Of a stretch of DNA of 64,000 nucleotides, positions 1 through 6,064 are shown piece by piece. The stretch is taken from the NCBI RefSeq assembly GCF_016862075.1, contig NZ_BOMG01000040.1:1-64000 (forward strand), in the 5' to 3' direction. The first letter of the stretch is position 1. Every line of letters starts with the position of its first letter. This stretch comes from Actinoplanes couchii. GTDB taxonomy: Bacteria; Actinomycetota; Actinomycetes; Mycobacteriales; Micromonosporaceae. The notes below the pieces were generated by a model. That model saw only the letters and a list, made by a program, of their open reading frames with translations, did no database searches and was not told the DNA's origin. Position numbers and translations under genes: made by a program.

Positions 1-53
1 GCCCGGCCGGCGGGTCCTCCGCCCGGCCGGCGCGCCGGTATCGGCGGCGGCCC

Positions 54-341
54 TCAGGTGGGGTCGATCAGGGCCCGGAGCGCGGCCACGTGCCGGGCGT
101 AGGACTCCTTGCCCTCGGCGGTCAGCGACAGCCAGGTCTTCACACGGCCCCGGCCGGTCGGCTTGTCCACGTGGACGTAGCCGGCGTCCTGCAGGACCTT
201 CACGTGTTTGCTCAGCACCGAGTCGGCGACGCCAAGGACGTCGCGCAGGACGCTGAACTCGGTGCTGGTGGTCGCGTCCAGGAAAGCGCAGATCCGCAAC
301 CGGTTGGGCGCGTGGATGACCTCGTCGAAGGGCTCGGTCAC
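54..341 (-). CDS. Small winged-helix transcriptional regulator
   Basis: This is a 95-residue single-domain DNA-binding protein of the short MarR-like/HTH_27 type. Residues about 12-75 read as a winged helix: RLRICAFLDA as the first helix, FSVLRDVLGV and SVLSKHVKVL as the helix-turn-helix, then a basic wing (TGRGRVKTW). There is no ligand-binding or dimerisation extension beyond a C-terminal helix. The start is GTG at 341. The gene lies downstream of a small membrane protein on the same strand, and the same order (membrane protein, then this regulator type) recurs at 53053-54178. It probably controls its own operon; twin dyads upstream of the membrane gene are candidate sites. The family is clear and the target is inferred. 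Confidence 0.85.
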   Translation of the reverse strand: MTEPFDEVIHAPNRLRICAFLDATTSTEFSVLRDVLGVADSVLSKHVKVLQDAGYVHVDKPTGRGRVKTWLSLTAEGKESYARHVAALRALIDPT

Positions 342-434
342 GACGCGGCCCGGAGCTGCGCCCGCACGGCGTCGTCGCAGGACTCGGTCACGACGCGACC
401 CGGAGCTGCGCCCGCACGGCGTTGTCGAAGGCCC
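335..434. repeat. 50-bp imperfect tandem duplication at a gene junction
   Basis: Positions 335-384 and 385-434 are two copies of one 50-bp unit that differ at only a few bases. Each copy carries the GTGA that would be the stop of the membrane gene and the start of the regulator in a 4-nt overlap. In the present arrangement the membrane gene stops in the distal copy (388-390) and the regulator starts in the other copy (GTG at 341), so a once-overlapping pair is now separated by 46 nt. Confidence 0.85.
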
Positions 435-831
435 GGCCCAGGACGATCGTGCCGGCGAACCCGATCACGGCCAGCACCGGCACCTGCCAGCGGGCCTCGG
501 TGTAGGCGCCGGTCGCCCAGGCGGTGAGCACGACCGCGCCGATCAGGGCGCCCATCGCGACGGCCCACCAGCGGGCCGGCCCGGCGCCGTGGCCGGAGAC
601 CCAGATGCCGGTGCGCTGCCGGTAGACCCGCCCCAGCAGAGCCGCCGCGGCGACGAACAGCCCACCGGCGATGGCACGGACAGCGCTGCTCCCGAGGCTG
701 ATGGCGACCACGTAGGCGGCCAGGGCCGAGCCCAGCGCCGGGTGGTACCAGACCGGCGTGACCAGGCGGTCGGCGACCGAGGCGCGGATGTCGGAGATGG
801 CGGCGAGCTGCTCCGCTGCGTTGTTTTCCAT
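388..831 (-). CDS. Small integral membrane protein paired with a winged-helix regulator
   Basis: A 147-residue protein with about four hydrophobic segments (roughly residues 30-50, 55-70, 88-108 and 117-135) and no recognisable catalytic motif. It starts at ATG 831 and precedes the winged-helix regulator. The C-terminus ends in RAQLRVAS inside the 50-bp tandem duplication, so its last residues and stop come from one repeat copy. Small membrane proteins next to HTH_27-type regulators are common in actinomycetes and mostly uncharacterised. No function is assigned. Confidence 0.75.
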   Translation of the reverse strand: MENNAAEQLAAISDIRASVADRLVTPVWYHPALGSALAAYVVAISLGSSAVRAIAGGLFVAAAALLGRVYRQRTGIWVSGHGAGPARWWAVAMGALIGAVVLTAWATGAYTEARWQVPVLAVIGFAGTIVLGRAFDNAVRAQLRVAS

Positions 832-863
832 GTTGGAAACTCAATCACATTCCAAGACGGAAA
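825..863. promoter_or_regulatory. Twin TTTCC-N5-GGAAA dyads upstream of the membrane/regulator pair
   Basis: Two similar dyads lie at the 5' end of the membrane gene: TTTCC-N5-GGAAA at 825-839, overlapping the ATG, and TTCC-N5-GGAAA at 850-863, about 24 bp upstream. Equal spacing and matching half-sites suggest an operator bound by a dimeric regulator, most simply the winged-helix protein of this operon. A TTGACT hexamer lies just beyond on the coding strand. The binding role is inference. Confidence 0.45.
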
Positions 864-864
864 G

Positions 865-1557
865 TCAATGTGGCTTACATCCGGAAGCCCACTGCCGCCA
901 CTGGGCCAGCCTCGGGAGCAGATCGTCCTCGCGGGCGTCGGCCATCAGGCGGATCCACATCGACTGGTACCCGGCGTCGAAGACCGGAGCGGCCAGATCC
1001 ACCTCGAAGAGGGTCCGGGTGGCGGCGGTCGCCTGCACGGCCATGCTCATCTCCCGGGCGCCCCGCAGACGGCGCGGATCGTCGGCGCCGGCGAACGGGA
1101 ACGTCACGATCAGCGCCACCAGCTCGTAGTAGTCGCCGAACGCGAGCATCCCGGTCGCCGTCGTCAGGTACCGAACGTGGGTGGCCTCCGGCGCGTCGGT
1201 GGGCTCGGCACACAGCACCGCGACGGCCTGACGGCGCATCCGCTCGGCGTGCCGCAGCTGGAGCCCGCGCAGGCTGCGCCCGGCCGGGGTGGTGGCCAGG
1301 CGGGTGGCGTCCGGCCGGTCGACGGCCCGCAGCTGGAGCAGGTGCGGCTCACTGAGGTCGTCGAGGAGGACCGCGGCGATCCGGGTGATCTCGGCGTCGG
1401 CGGGGTCGATGTCGCTGGCGATGCGGGGTTCCCGCCCGGCGATGGCGGCGTGCAGTTCGGCGACCGCTTCGGCCCGCCCGATCGGCCCGGTGGAGTCCAC
1501 CAGTGACTGCAGGCTACGGGTCGTCCAGCGCACCATTTCCAAACGGTACGTCCACAT
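865..1557 (-). CDS. Uncharacterised protein
   Basis: An open frame with good actinomycete codon bias whose family I do not recognise. The most likely start is ATG 1557 (MWTYRLEMVR); ATG 1536 is an alternative, and neither has a strong ribosome binding site. The frame extends further upstream but that part is arginine/serine-rich and not gene-like. The product is about 231 residues, soluble, mainly helical by composition, with no signal peptide or metal motif, and contains a Leu/Arg-rich middle (RSLRGLQLRHAERMRRQ). It ends just upstream of the promoter region of the membrane protein/regulator pair on the same strand. Confidence 0.6.
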   Translation of the reverse strand: MWTYRLEMVRWTTRSLQSLVDSTGPIGRAEAVAELHAAIAGREPRIASDIDPADAEITRIAAVLLDDLSEPHLLQLRAVDRPDATRLATTPAGRSLRGLQLRHAERMRRQAVAVLCAEPTDAPEATHVRYLTTATGMLAFGDYYELVALIVTFPFAGADDPRRLRGAREMSMAVQATAATRTLFEVDLAAPVFDAGYQSMWIRLMADAREDDLLPRLAQWRQWASGCKPH

Positions 1558-1683
1558 TCGAGCGCAGGCTACGCATCGACGAACCTCGTGATGAAGTGAG
1601 GATGAGTGAACACTTCGCGACCGCGGTGACCGATCGGTGAACGCCATTGCGCCCGGCTCGGACGGTCCGGTATCCACGGGGGA

Positions 1684-2919
1684 ATGAGGCGTCTACTCTT
1701 CACCGCGGTCCTCGGTGCGGCCCTGATCGGCGGTGGCACCCCCGCTGTCGCCGGCGGCCGGCACCACGATCGCGAGGTCCGGTTCGCAACGTACAACCTG
1801 TCCCTCAACCGGGCGAGCGAGGGCCTGCTCCGGCAGCACCTGGCCGAGCCCGGGGTCGACGACGTCTACCGTCGGCAGGCCCGCAACGTGGCCGAGGTGA
1901 TCCAGCGGGCCGCACCCGACGTGCTGCTGATCAACGAGTTCGACCACGATCCGGAGGCGGCCCGGCTGTTCGCCGACAATTTCCTGGCCGTCTCGCAGAA
2001 CGGCGCACCGGCCCAGCACTACCGGTACCGGTACACCGCCCCGTCGAACACCGGCGTTCCGTCCGGTTTCGACCTCAACAACGACGGTGTCGTCGACACC
2101 ACGCCCGGCGACGGCTCGTACGGTGACGACTCGTTCGGCTACGGCGTCTTCCCCGGCCAGTACGGCATGGTCGTCTACTCGAAGTACCCGATCGACCGTT
2201 CCGCGATCCGTACCTTCCAGCTGTTCAAGTGGAAGGACATGCCCGGCAACCTGATCCCGGCCGAGTTCTATGCGGCACAGGAGCGGGCGGTGCTGCGGCT
2301 GTCGTCCAAGAGCCACTGGGACGTACCGATCAGAATCGGTAAGCGGACCGTGCACTTCCTCACCTCGCACCCGACCCCGCCGACCTTCGACGGCCCCGAG
2401 GACCGCAACGGGCGGCGCAACCACGACGAGATCCGCTTCTGGGCCGACTACGTCAAGCCGGGCACCAGGTACATCTACGACGACAGGGGCCGTCGTGGCG
2501 GCCTGCGGGCCGGTGCGGACTTCGTGATCGCCGGCGACCAGAACGCCGACCCGTTCGACGGCGACTCGTACGGCAGCGCGATCCGCCAGCTGGTGAACCA
2601 CCCGCTGATCAACACCCGGGTCACCCCGGACAGCGCCGGCGGCCCGGAGGCGGCGGTGCTGCAGGCCGGGGCGAACCTCACCCACCAGGGGAATCCGGCG
2701 TACGACACCGCTGACTTCGCCGACACCACCCCCGGCAACCTGCGCGCCGACTACGTACTCCCCCGGGCCGGTCTGAAGATCCGCGACGCGGGCGTCTTCT
2801 GGCCGGTCCGCGCGAACCCGCTGTCCCGCCTGTCCGGCGTCTACGACCCGGCGTGGGCGGCGGTCGGCGGCTACCCGACGTCCGACCACCGTCTGGTCTG
2901 GGCCGACCTCAGGTTCTAG
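1684..2919 (+). CDS. Secreted endonuclease/exonuclease/phosphatase-fold protein
   Basis: A 411-residue exported protein of the EEP superfamily (DNase I/sphingomyelinase fold). Residues 1-23 form a signal peptide ending ...GTPAVAGG. The fold's metal and active-site motifs appear in order: RFATYNLSLNR near residue 33, INEFDHD with the metal-binding Glu near residue 80, LTSHPTPP mid-protein, VIAGDQNADP with Asp/Asn near residue 285, and the C-terminal SDHRLVWADL. The subfamily is common in actinomycetes and its substrate is unknown; a phosphodiester (nucleic acid, phospholipid or phytate-like) is expected. It stands alone. Its stop codon is the outermost base triplet of the long palindromic repeat that follows. 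Confidence 0.85.
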   Translation: MRRLLFTAVLGAALIGGGTPAVAGGRHHDREVRFATYNLSLNRASEGLLRQHLAEPGVDDVYRRQARNVAEVIQRAAPDVLLINEFDHDPEAARLFADNFLAVSQNGAPAQHYRYRYTAPSNTGVPSGFDLNNDGVVDTTPGDGSYGDDSFGYGVFPGQYGMVVYSKYPIDRSAIRTFQLFKWKDMPGNLIPAEFYAAQERAVLRLSSKSHWDVPIRIGKRTVHFLTSHPTPPTFDGPEDRNGRRNHDEIRFWADYVKPGTRYIYDDRGRRGGLRAGADFVIAGDQNADPFDGDSYGSAIRQLVNHPLINTRVTPDSAGGPEAAVLQAGANLTHQGNPAYDTADFADTTPGNLRADYVLPRAGLKIRDAGVFWPVRANPLSRLSGVYDPAWAAVGGYPTSDHRLVWADLRF

Positions 2920-3083
2920 GGGCTGTTTTGAAATTCGGCCGAGTGCGAGGCGAGGTCCAGGTGGTGGCTGGCGCCAACCGGACAAAGGTCGCATACCGGT
3001 GTTGTATGTGGCCTTTGTTCGGATGCCGTCAGGCGCCGCCTGGGCCACGCCGTAGCCCCGGCGGAATTTCGAAACAGCCCCTA
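2917..3083. repeat. 167-bp imperfect palindromic element
   Basis: The ends are TAGGGGCTGTTT at 2917-2928 and its reverse complement at 3072-3083. The arms remain alignable almost to the centre, where CATAC/GTATG-type blocks pair around 2988-3012, so the whole segment can fold into one long imperfect hairpin. Its boundaries are sharp: the TAG end supplies the stop of the upstream gene. This looks like a dispersed palindromic repeat or MITE-like element with no coding capacity. No second copy was found in the window. Confidence 0.65.
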
Positions 3084-3172
3084 GCCCTCCGGTGTTGCCG
3101 TCGCCCACTTATTGTCCAATTGTCGGCACATGGGTCACCGATGACGATCGATGAGGGGCATTCTGGATCGTC

Positions 3173-4237
3173 ATGGACGACGTACTCGTGGTGGGTGGCG
3201 GCATCGCCGGCCTGGCGCTGGCCCGGGCCCTGACCCGCTGGGACGTGCCGGTGACCGTCGCCGACCGCGGCACCGCCCCGGACACCGGCCTGGCGATCAA
3301 CCTGCCCGGTAACGCGATAGCCGCGTTCGCCGCCCTGGGCCTGGCCGAGGACCTGCAGAAACTGGGCCGCCCCACCACCCGCCGCGAGTACCGCACCCGC
3401 CGGGGCCGCCTGCTGTTCACAGTCGACGAGGACGCGTTCTGGGGCCCCGAGGCCCGCCCGAGATGCGTACTCCGAGCCGACCTGCTGACCATGCTGTCCG
3501 AAGGCTTGGACGACCGAATCCGCACACCACTCGAGGTCACCGAGGTCCACCCGTCCGGCGAGGCAAGATTCACGGACCAGACCCAGCGCCGGTACGGCTA
3601 CATAGCCGGAGCCGACGGCACGCATTCCCTGGTGAGGGCGGCGGTCGACCCATCCGCACCGCCACCCACGGCAGGCACCCCCGGTTGGCGTTTCCTGGCC
3701 CCGAACCCGGGCGTCGACTGCTGGACGCTGTGGTCGGGTAGCGGTTCCGCGTTCCTGCTGACCCCGGTGGACGACACGCAGGTCTACGGCTACGCCACCA
3801 CCTCATCCGGCACCGACATGCAGGAGACGTTCGACTCCTATCCTCCGCTGGTACAGCAGACCTTGACCACCCTGACCACCGTCCACCAGTCGCCAGCAGA
3901 GGAGATCCACACGTCGACGTGGTCCGCAGGCCGCTGCACGGTGATAGGCGACGCGGCCCACGCCACGGCCCCGTTCTGGGCCCAGGGAGCGGCTCTTGCG
4001 GTGGAGGACGCCTTGGTCCTGGCAGACGTCCTGACAACGTCGCCATGGGACAAGGCAGGCGAGCAATACCAGTCCTTACGTCACCCCCGCATAACCCACG
4101 TCCGAGCAGCCACAGCCCAGTTCGCCCGGGTAGCAGCCCTCCCCCCATGGTTCCGGGACCTACTGCTCCCGACCTTGGGCCCCCGAACCTACAAAGACAC
4201 CTACGCCCGCCTGAGACACCCTTTTCCTACTCCTTGA
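3173..4237 (+). CDS. FAD-dependent monooxygenase (PHBH/UbiH type)
   Basis: A 354-residue flavoprotein aromatic hydroxylase. The N-terminal dinucleotide fold is DVLVVGGGIAGLALARAL (GxGxxG), the mid-protein motif is GYIAGADGTHSLVR (DG motif) and the C-terminal FAD ribityl motif is VIGDAAHATAPFWAQGAAL (GD motif). It would use NAD(P)H and O2 to hydroxylate an aromatic or polyketide-like substrate that is not identifiable here. It stands alone between a palindromic repeat and the convergent TAC module. Its TGA directly abuts the stop codon of the SecB-like gene, and the two stops sit in a small hairpin. The 3' third is richer in A and C than the 5' part, but the motifs are intact. Confidence 0.88.
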   Translation: MDDVLVVGGGIAGLALARALTRWDVPVTVADRGTAPDTGLAINLPGNAIAAFAALGLAEDLQKLGRPTTRREYRTRRGRLLFTVDEDAFWGPEARPRCVLRADLLTMLSEGLDDRIRTPLEVTEVHPSGEARFTDQTQRRYGYIAGADGTHSLVRAAVDPSAPPPTAGTPGWRFLAPNPGVDCWTLWSGSGSAFLLTPVDDTQVYGYATTSSGTDMQETFDSYPPLVQQTLTTLTTVHQSPAEEIHTSTWSAGRCTVIGDAAHATAPFWAQGAALAVEDALVLADVLTTSPWDKAGEQYQSLRHPRITHVRAATAQFARVAALPPWFRDLLLPTLGPRTYKDTYARLRHPFPTP

Positions 4238-4245
4238 TCAGGAGT
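4229..4245. terminator. Short bidirectional hairpin at two abutting stop codons
   Basis: ACTCCT and AGGAGT form a 6-bp stem around the loop TGATC, which contains both stop codons of the convergent FAD monooxygenase and SecB-like genes. The stem is short and lacks a T-tract, so this is a tentative terminator. Confidence 0.35.
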
Positions 4246-4660
4246 CGTATCCGGCCTTGATCCGGCCGATGGATCCGCGATGCGCGAAAATCGGAAGGTA
4301 GAAGGTGGGAAGGGCCAGTCGATTCGTCATCGACGCCAGGAACTCGCGGATGAACGGAACCGCCGTGACGAGCAGCGGACCGTTCGCGAAATCCTCGATC
4401 TCGGCCTGTCCGGGGCGAGCGCCTTCATACGAATACGATGCGACAAAGCTGGCTTCGATCTGCGCGACGAGCACCTCATCGGCGTTCAGGAATCGGAAGC
4501 CGGCCCGAATATCGAAAATGAAGACGTCCTGAACCGAGAATTCAACGTCGATGTTCTGCTCGACCCGGCCGGGAGTCGCCTCGTCCGCTTCTCCGCGCAC
4601 CACTCGGCACTCGTTCAGGAACAGGGTCTCCAACGTGAATTCCTCGACGAGGTCACTCAT
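4238..4660 (-). CDS. SecB-like chaperone of a toxin-antitoxin-chaperone module
   Basis: A 140-residue protein that I read as a SecB-family chaperone. The N-terminal part is beta-rich (VEQNIDVEFSV, FIFDIRAGFRFL, AQIEASFVASYSY). It is followed by AVPFIREFLASMTNRLALP and TFYLPIF, matching the family's conserved segment (PYIRE...RLALPPL in M. tuberculosis Rv1957 as I recall it, FPYAREC...FPQLNLAP in E. coli SecB). It is the third gene after a HigB/Gp49-like toxin and an XRE antitoxin, overlapping the antitoxin by 8 nt. That is the order of known TAC loci, in which the chaperone folds and protects the antitoxin. Monoderm actinomycetes normally lack a general-secretion SecB, which favours a dedicated TAC role. 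Confidence 0.75.
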   Translation of the reverse strand: MSDLVEEFTLETLFLNECRVVRGEADEATPGRVEQNIDVEFSVQDVFIFDIRAGFRFLNADEVLVAQIEASFVASYSYEGARPGQAEIEDFANGPLLVTAVPFIREFLASMTNRLALPTFYLPIFAHRGSIGRIKAGYDS

Positions 4661-5246
4661 TTCGAGCCTCGGCCGTCCGGGTCACTTCGACAGCTCCGGT
4701 TCGCCAGCCGTCGGAGCGGGACGACGCCGGAAGACGGCGGATGTGGCCGCGTGGCGAGACTCGCACGCGGGCGACCTGATCGGGAGCGCCGTGCGGCGCG
4801 GGACGGAGAACCTCGTCGGCGGCGACCATCATAGGAACACGGACCGGACCCTCGTGAGTCAGGAACGTCTGCAGGAAGACCTCGTAGGTCTTCTCGTCCC
4901 GCCCTGAACCCTTCCGCCGGGAACGTCGGCCGAGGAGGTCCAATGCCGGTCGGCCCGGCTCGATCGGCACCGCGGTGACCTGCAGTTCGTAGCCCATCGC
5001 CCGGACGAATCGGGCGATCGTCGCGATGTGCAGGTTGCCGTCGCCCGACAGGACCTGAGAGACGCGGCCCTCCGTGACGTCCAGCCCGGTCGCGATCTCT
5101 TTCGAGGTCATCCCGGAGGCCGTCTTCGCGGCGTGCAGCAGGCGTGCGATCTTCGCCGCCGCCGAGGCCGCGGCGAGCCCCAGCCGTCCCCGCGGAGTGG
5201 AGGCGCGCTCCTGATAAAGGGAAGGGCTGTCATCGGAGCCGGTCAT
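4653..5246 (-). CDS. XRE/HigA-type antitoxin with long C-terminal extension
   Basis: A 197-residue protein. Residues about 27-95 form a Cro/C1-type helix-turn-helix (KIARLLHAAKTASGMTSKEI, then GLDVTEGRVSQVLSG and ARFVRAMGYELQVTAVPI). The last ~95 residues form a basic, probably flexible tail that includes YEVFLQTFLTHEGPVRVPM. In TAC systems the antitoxin carries a C-terminal chaperone-addiction segment that makes it aggregate unless SecB binds; this tail is the obvious candidate. Translation is coupled: the gene overlaps the toxin by 17 nt and the chaperone gene by 8 nt. It should neutralise the toxin and repress the operon. The HTH is clear; the addiction role is inferred from context. Confidence 0.8.
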   Translation of the reverse strand: MTGSDDSPSLYQERASTPRGRLGLAAASAAAKIARLLHAAKTASGMTSKEIATGLDVTEGRVSQVLSGDGNLHIATIARFVRAMGYELQVTAVPIEPGRPALDLLGRRSRRKGSGRDEKTYEVFLQTFLTHEGPVRVPMMVAADEVLRPAPHGAPDQVARVRVSPRGHIRRLPASSRSDGWRTGAVEVTRTAEARNE

Positions 5247-5706
5247 GCTCGACGTCCTCCTCTCTGACGCGGAGGGTCAACTCCAGATCGTCATCGGTCG
5301 TCCGCTGCCCGGTCTTCGGGAAGGCATGACCCAGGCGCACGTACTCGTCGAAATCCGGAAACCAGTAGTACTTCCCGCGACTCGCATCCGCGGCGGTTGC
5401 GGGCCGTGGTTTCGGCTTGTAGGAGCCGTCCCCGGGTGTATCGAAGAAGGACAGCCGCTTGGCGCCCAACTTGAATTCCCAGATGCCGTTGTTCAGATCG
5501 TTCACGGCGCCCGCATAACAGGGCTCACCCTCATCGGCCAGCACCTGGAAGAAGGTCAGGATCTTGTCGTAATCACTGATCTGCGCGTCGTCCGGAAAGT
5601 CGTCACCGAAATCCGGATCCTCCACCCAGGTGCCCTGGCTCAGGTGGTCAAGGAATGAGGCGGCGGGAGAGGTCACGCCGTCGCCGCGCACCGCGCATTC
5701 GATCAC
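5230..5706 (-). CDS. HigB/Gp49-like RelE-superfamily toxin
   Basis: A 158-residue protein when started at GTG 5706, chosen because GAGGGGGG lies about 8 nt upstream; the frame is open further upstream but without gene character. The Gp49/HigB signature is present: FLDHL, KILTFFQVLADEGEP, LNNGIWEFKLGAKRLSFF, then GHAFPKTGQ and TLRVREEDV near the C-terminus. Members of this fold are mostly ribosome-dependent mRNA interferases. It is somewhat longer than typical HigB proteins because of a 25-30-residue insert (GDGSYKPKPRP...GKYYWFPDFDEY) before the last strand. It is the first gene of the toxin-antitoxin-chaperone operon, followed by an overlapping antitoxin gene. Activity is inferred from family and context. 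Confidence 0.75.
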   Translation of the reverse strand: MIECAVRGDGVTSPAASFLDHLSQGTWVEDPDFGDDFPDDAQISDYDKILTFFQVLADEGEPCYAGAVNDLNNGIWEFKLGAKRLSFFDTPGDGSYKPKPRPATAADASRGKYYWFPDFDEYVRLGHAFPKTGQRTTDDDLELTLRVREEDVEHDRLR

Positions 5707-5742
5707 GTAACAACCCCCCTCGCAGATCAACCGCCGCGTCAC

Positions 5743-5788
5743 TTTAGCCAACGGTAAACCCTCCACCTCGGACGAGCGGTCCGTTCGT
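5743..5788. promoter_or_regulatory. Candidate operators upstream of the TAC operon
   Basis: Two dyads lie 37-82 nt upstream of the toxin start. One is an imperfect 16-bp dyad with outer arms TTTA/TAAA at 5743-5758. The other is a better 17-bp dyad, ACGAnCGG-N-CCGnTCGT, at 5772-5788. XRE antitoxins usually autorepress through such sites. The positions suit this, but binding is inference. Confidence 0.35.
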
Positions 5789-5965
5789 GCCCCATGCCGA
5801 CATTTCCGTCCCGATGGCGGTCCGGTAGTGATCGTTGAGCACTTTGATCTATGGAACAGGTGGCATGACGGACGGCATGTTTGGCAGCGCCCACCCCGGC
5901 AGCGACCGCTCACTGATCGATGAGGGACGAAGACACTGTGGATGTGGGCGTGCGGTGACAAGTTC

Positions 5966-5993
5966 TTGACGGCGGGGCTGTGAGCGCTAACAC
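5966..5993 (+). promoter_or_regulatory. Promoter with LacI-type operator for the double-GH43 gene
   Basis: TTGACG (5966-5971) is followed after 16 nt by TAACAC (5988-5993), a plausible -35/-10 pair. The dyad TGTGAGCGCTAACA (5979-5992; outer arms TGT/ACA, core AGCGCT) covers the spacer and the -10. An operator in this position would block RNA polymerase directly, as LacI-family sugar repressors do. The start codon is about 70 nt downstream. No LacI-family gene is in the window. Confidence 0.6.
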
Positions 5994-6064
5994 TCTGGCA
6001 ACACCCCCGTTACGCGCCGCCTGGATTTCCCCCTGGGGGCGCGTCGTTCTCGGCTGGGAGAACC

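Noticed and set aside
1..53. Feature in the first 53 nt
   Set aside because: CCGG-rich repeats only; too short to judge, with no coding or hairpin signal that can be supported.
1693..3108. 471-codon minus-strand open frame opposite the EEP gene
   Set aside because: It is the antisense shadow of a clear secreted enzyme, with no domain sense; its end only reads through the palindromic repeat.
5707..5961. Longer toxin form starting at 5961
   Set aside because: The extra N-terminus is Arg/His/Ser-rich without gene character, and a strong RBS precedes GTG 5706.
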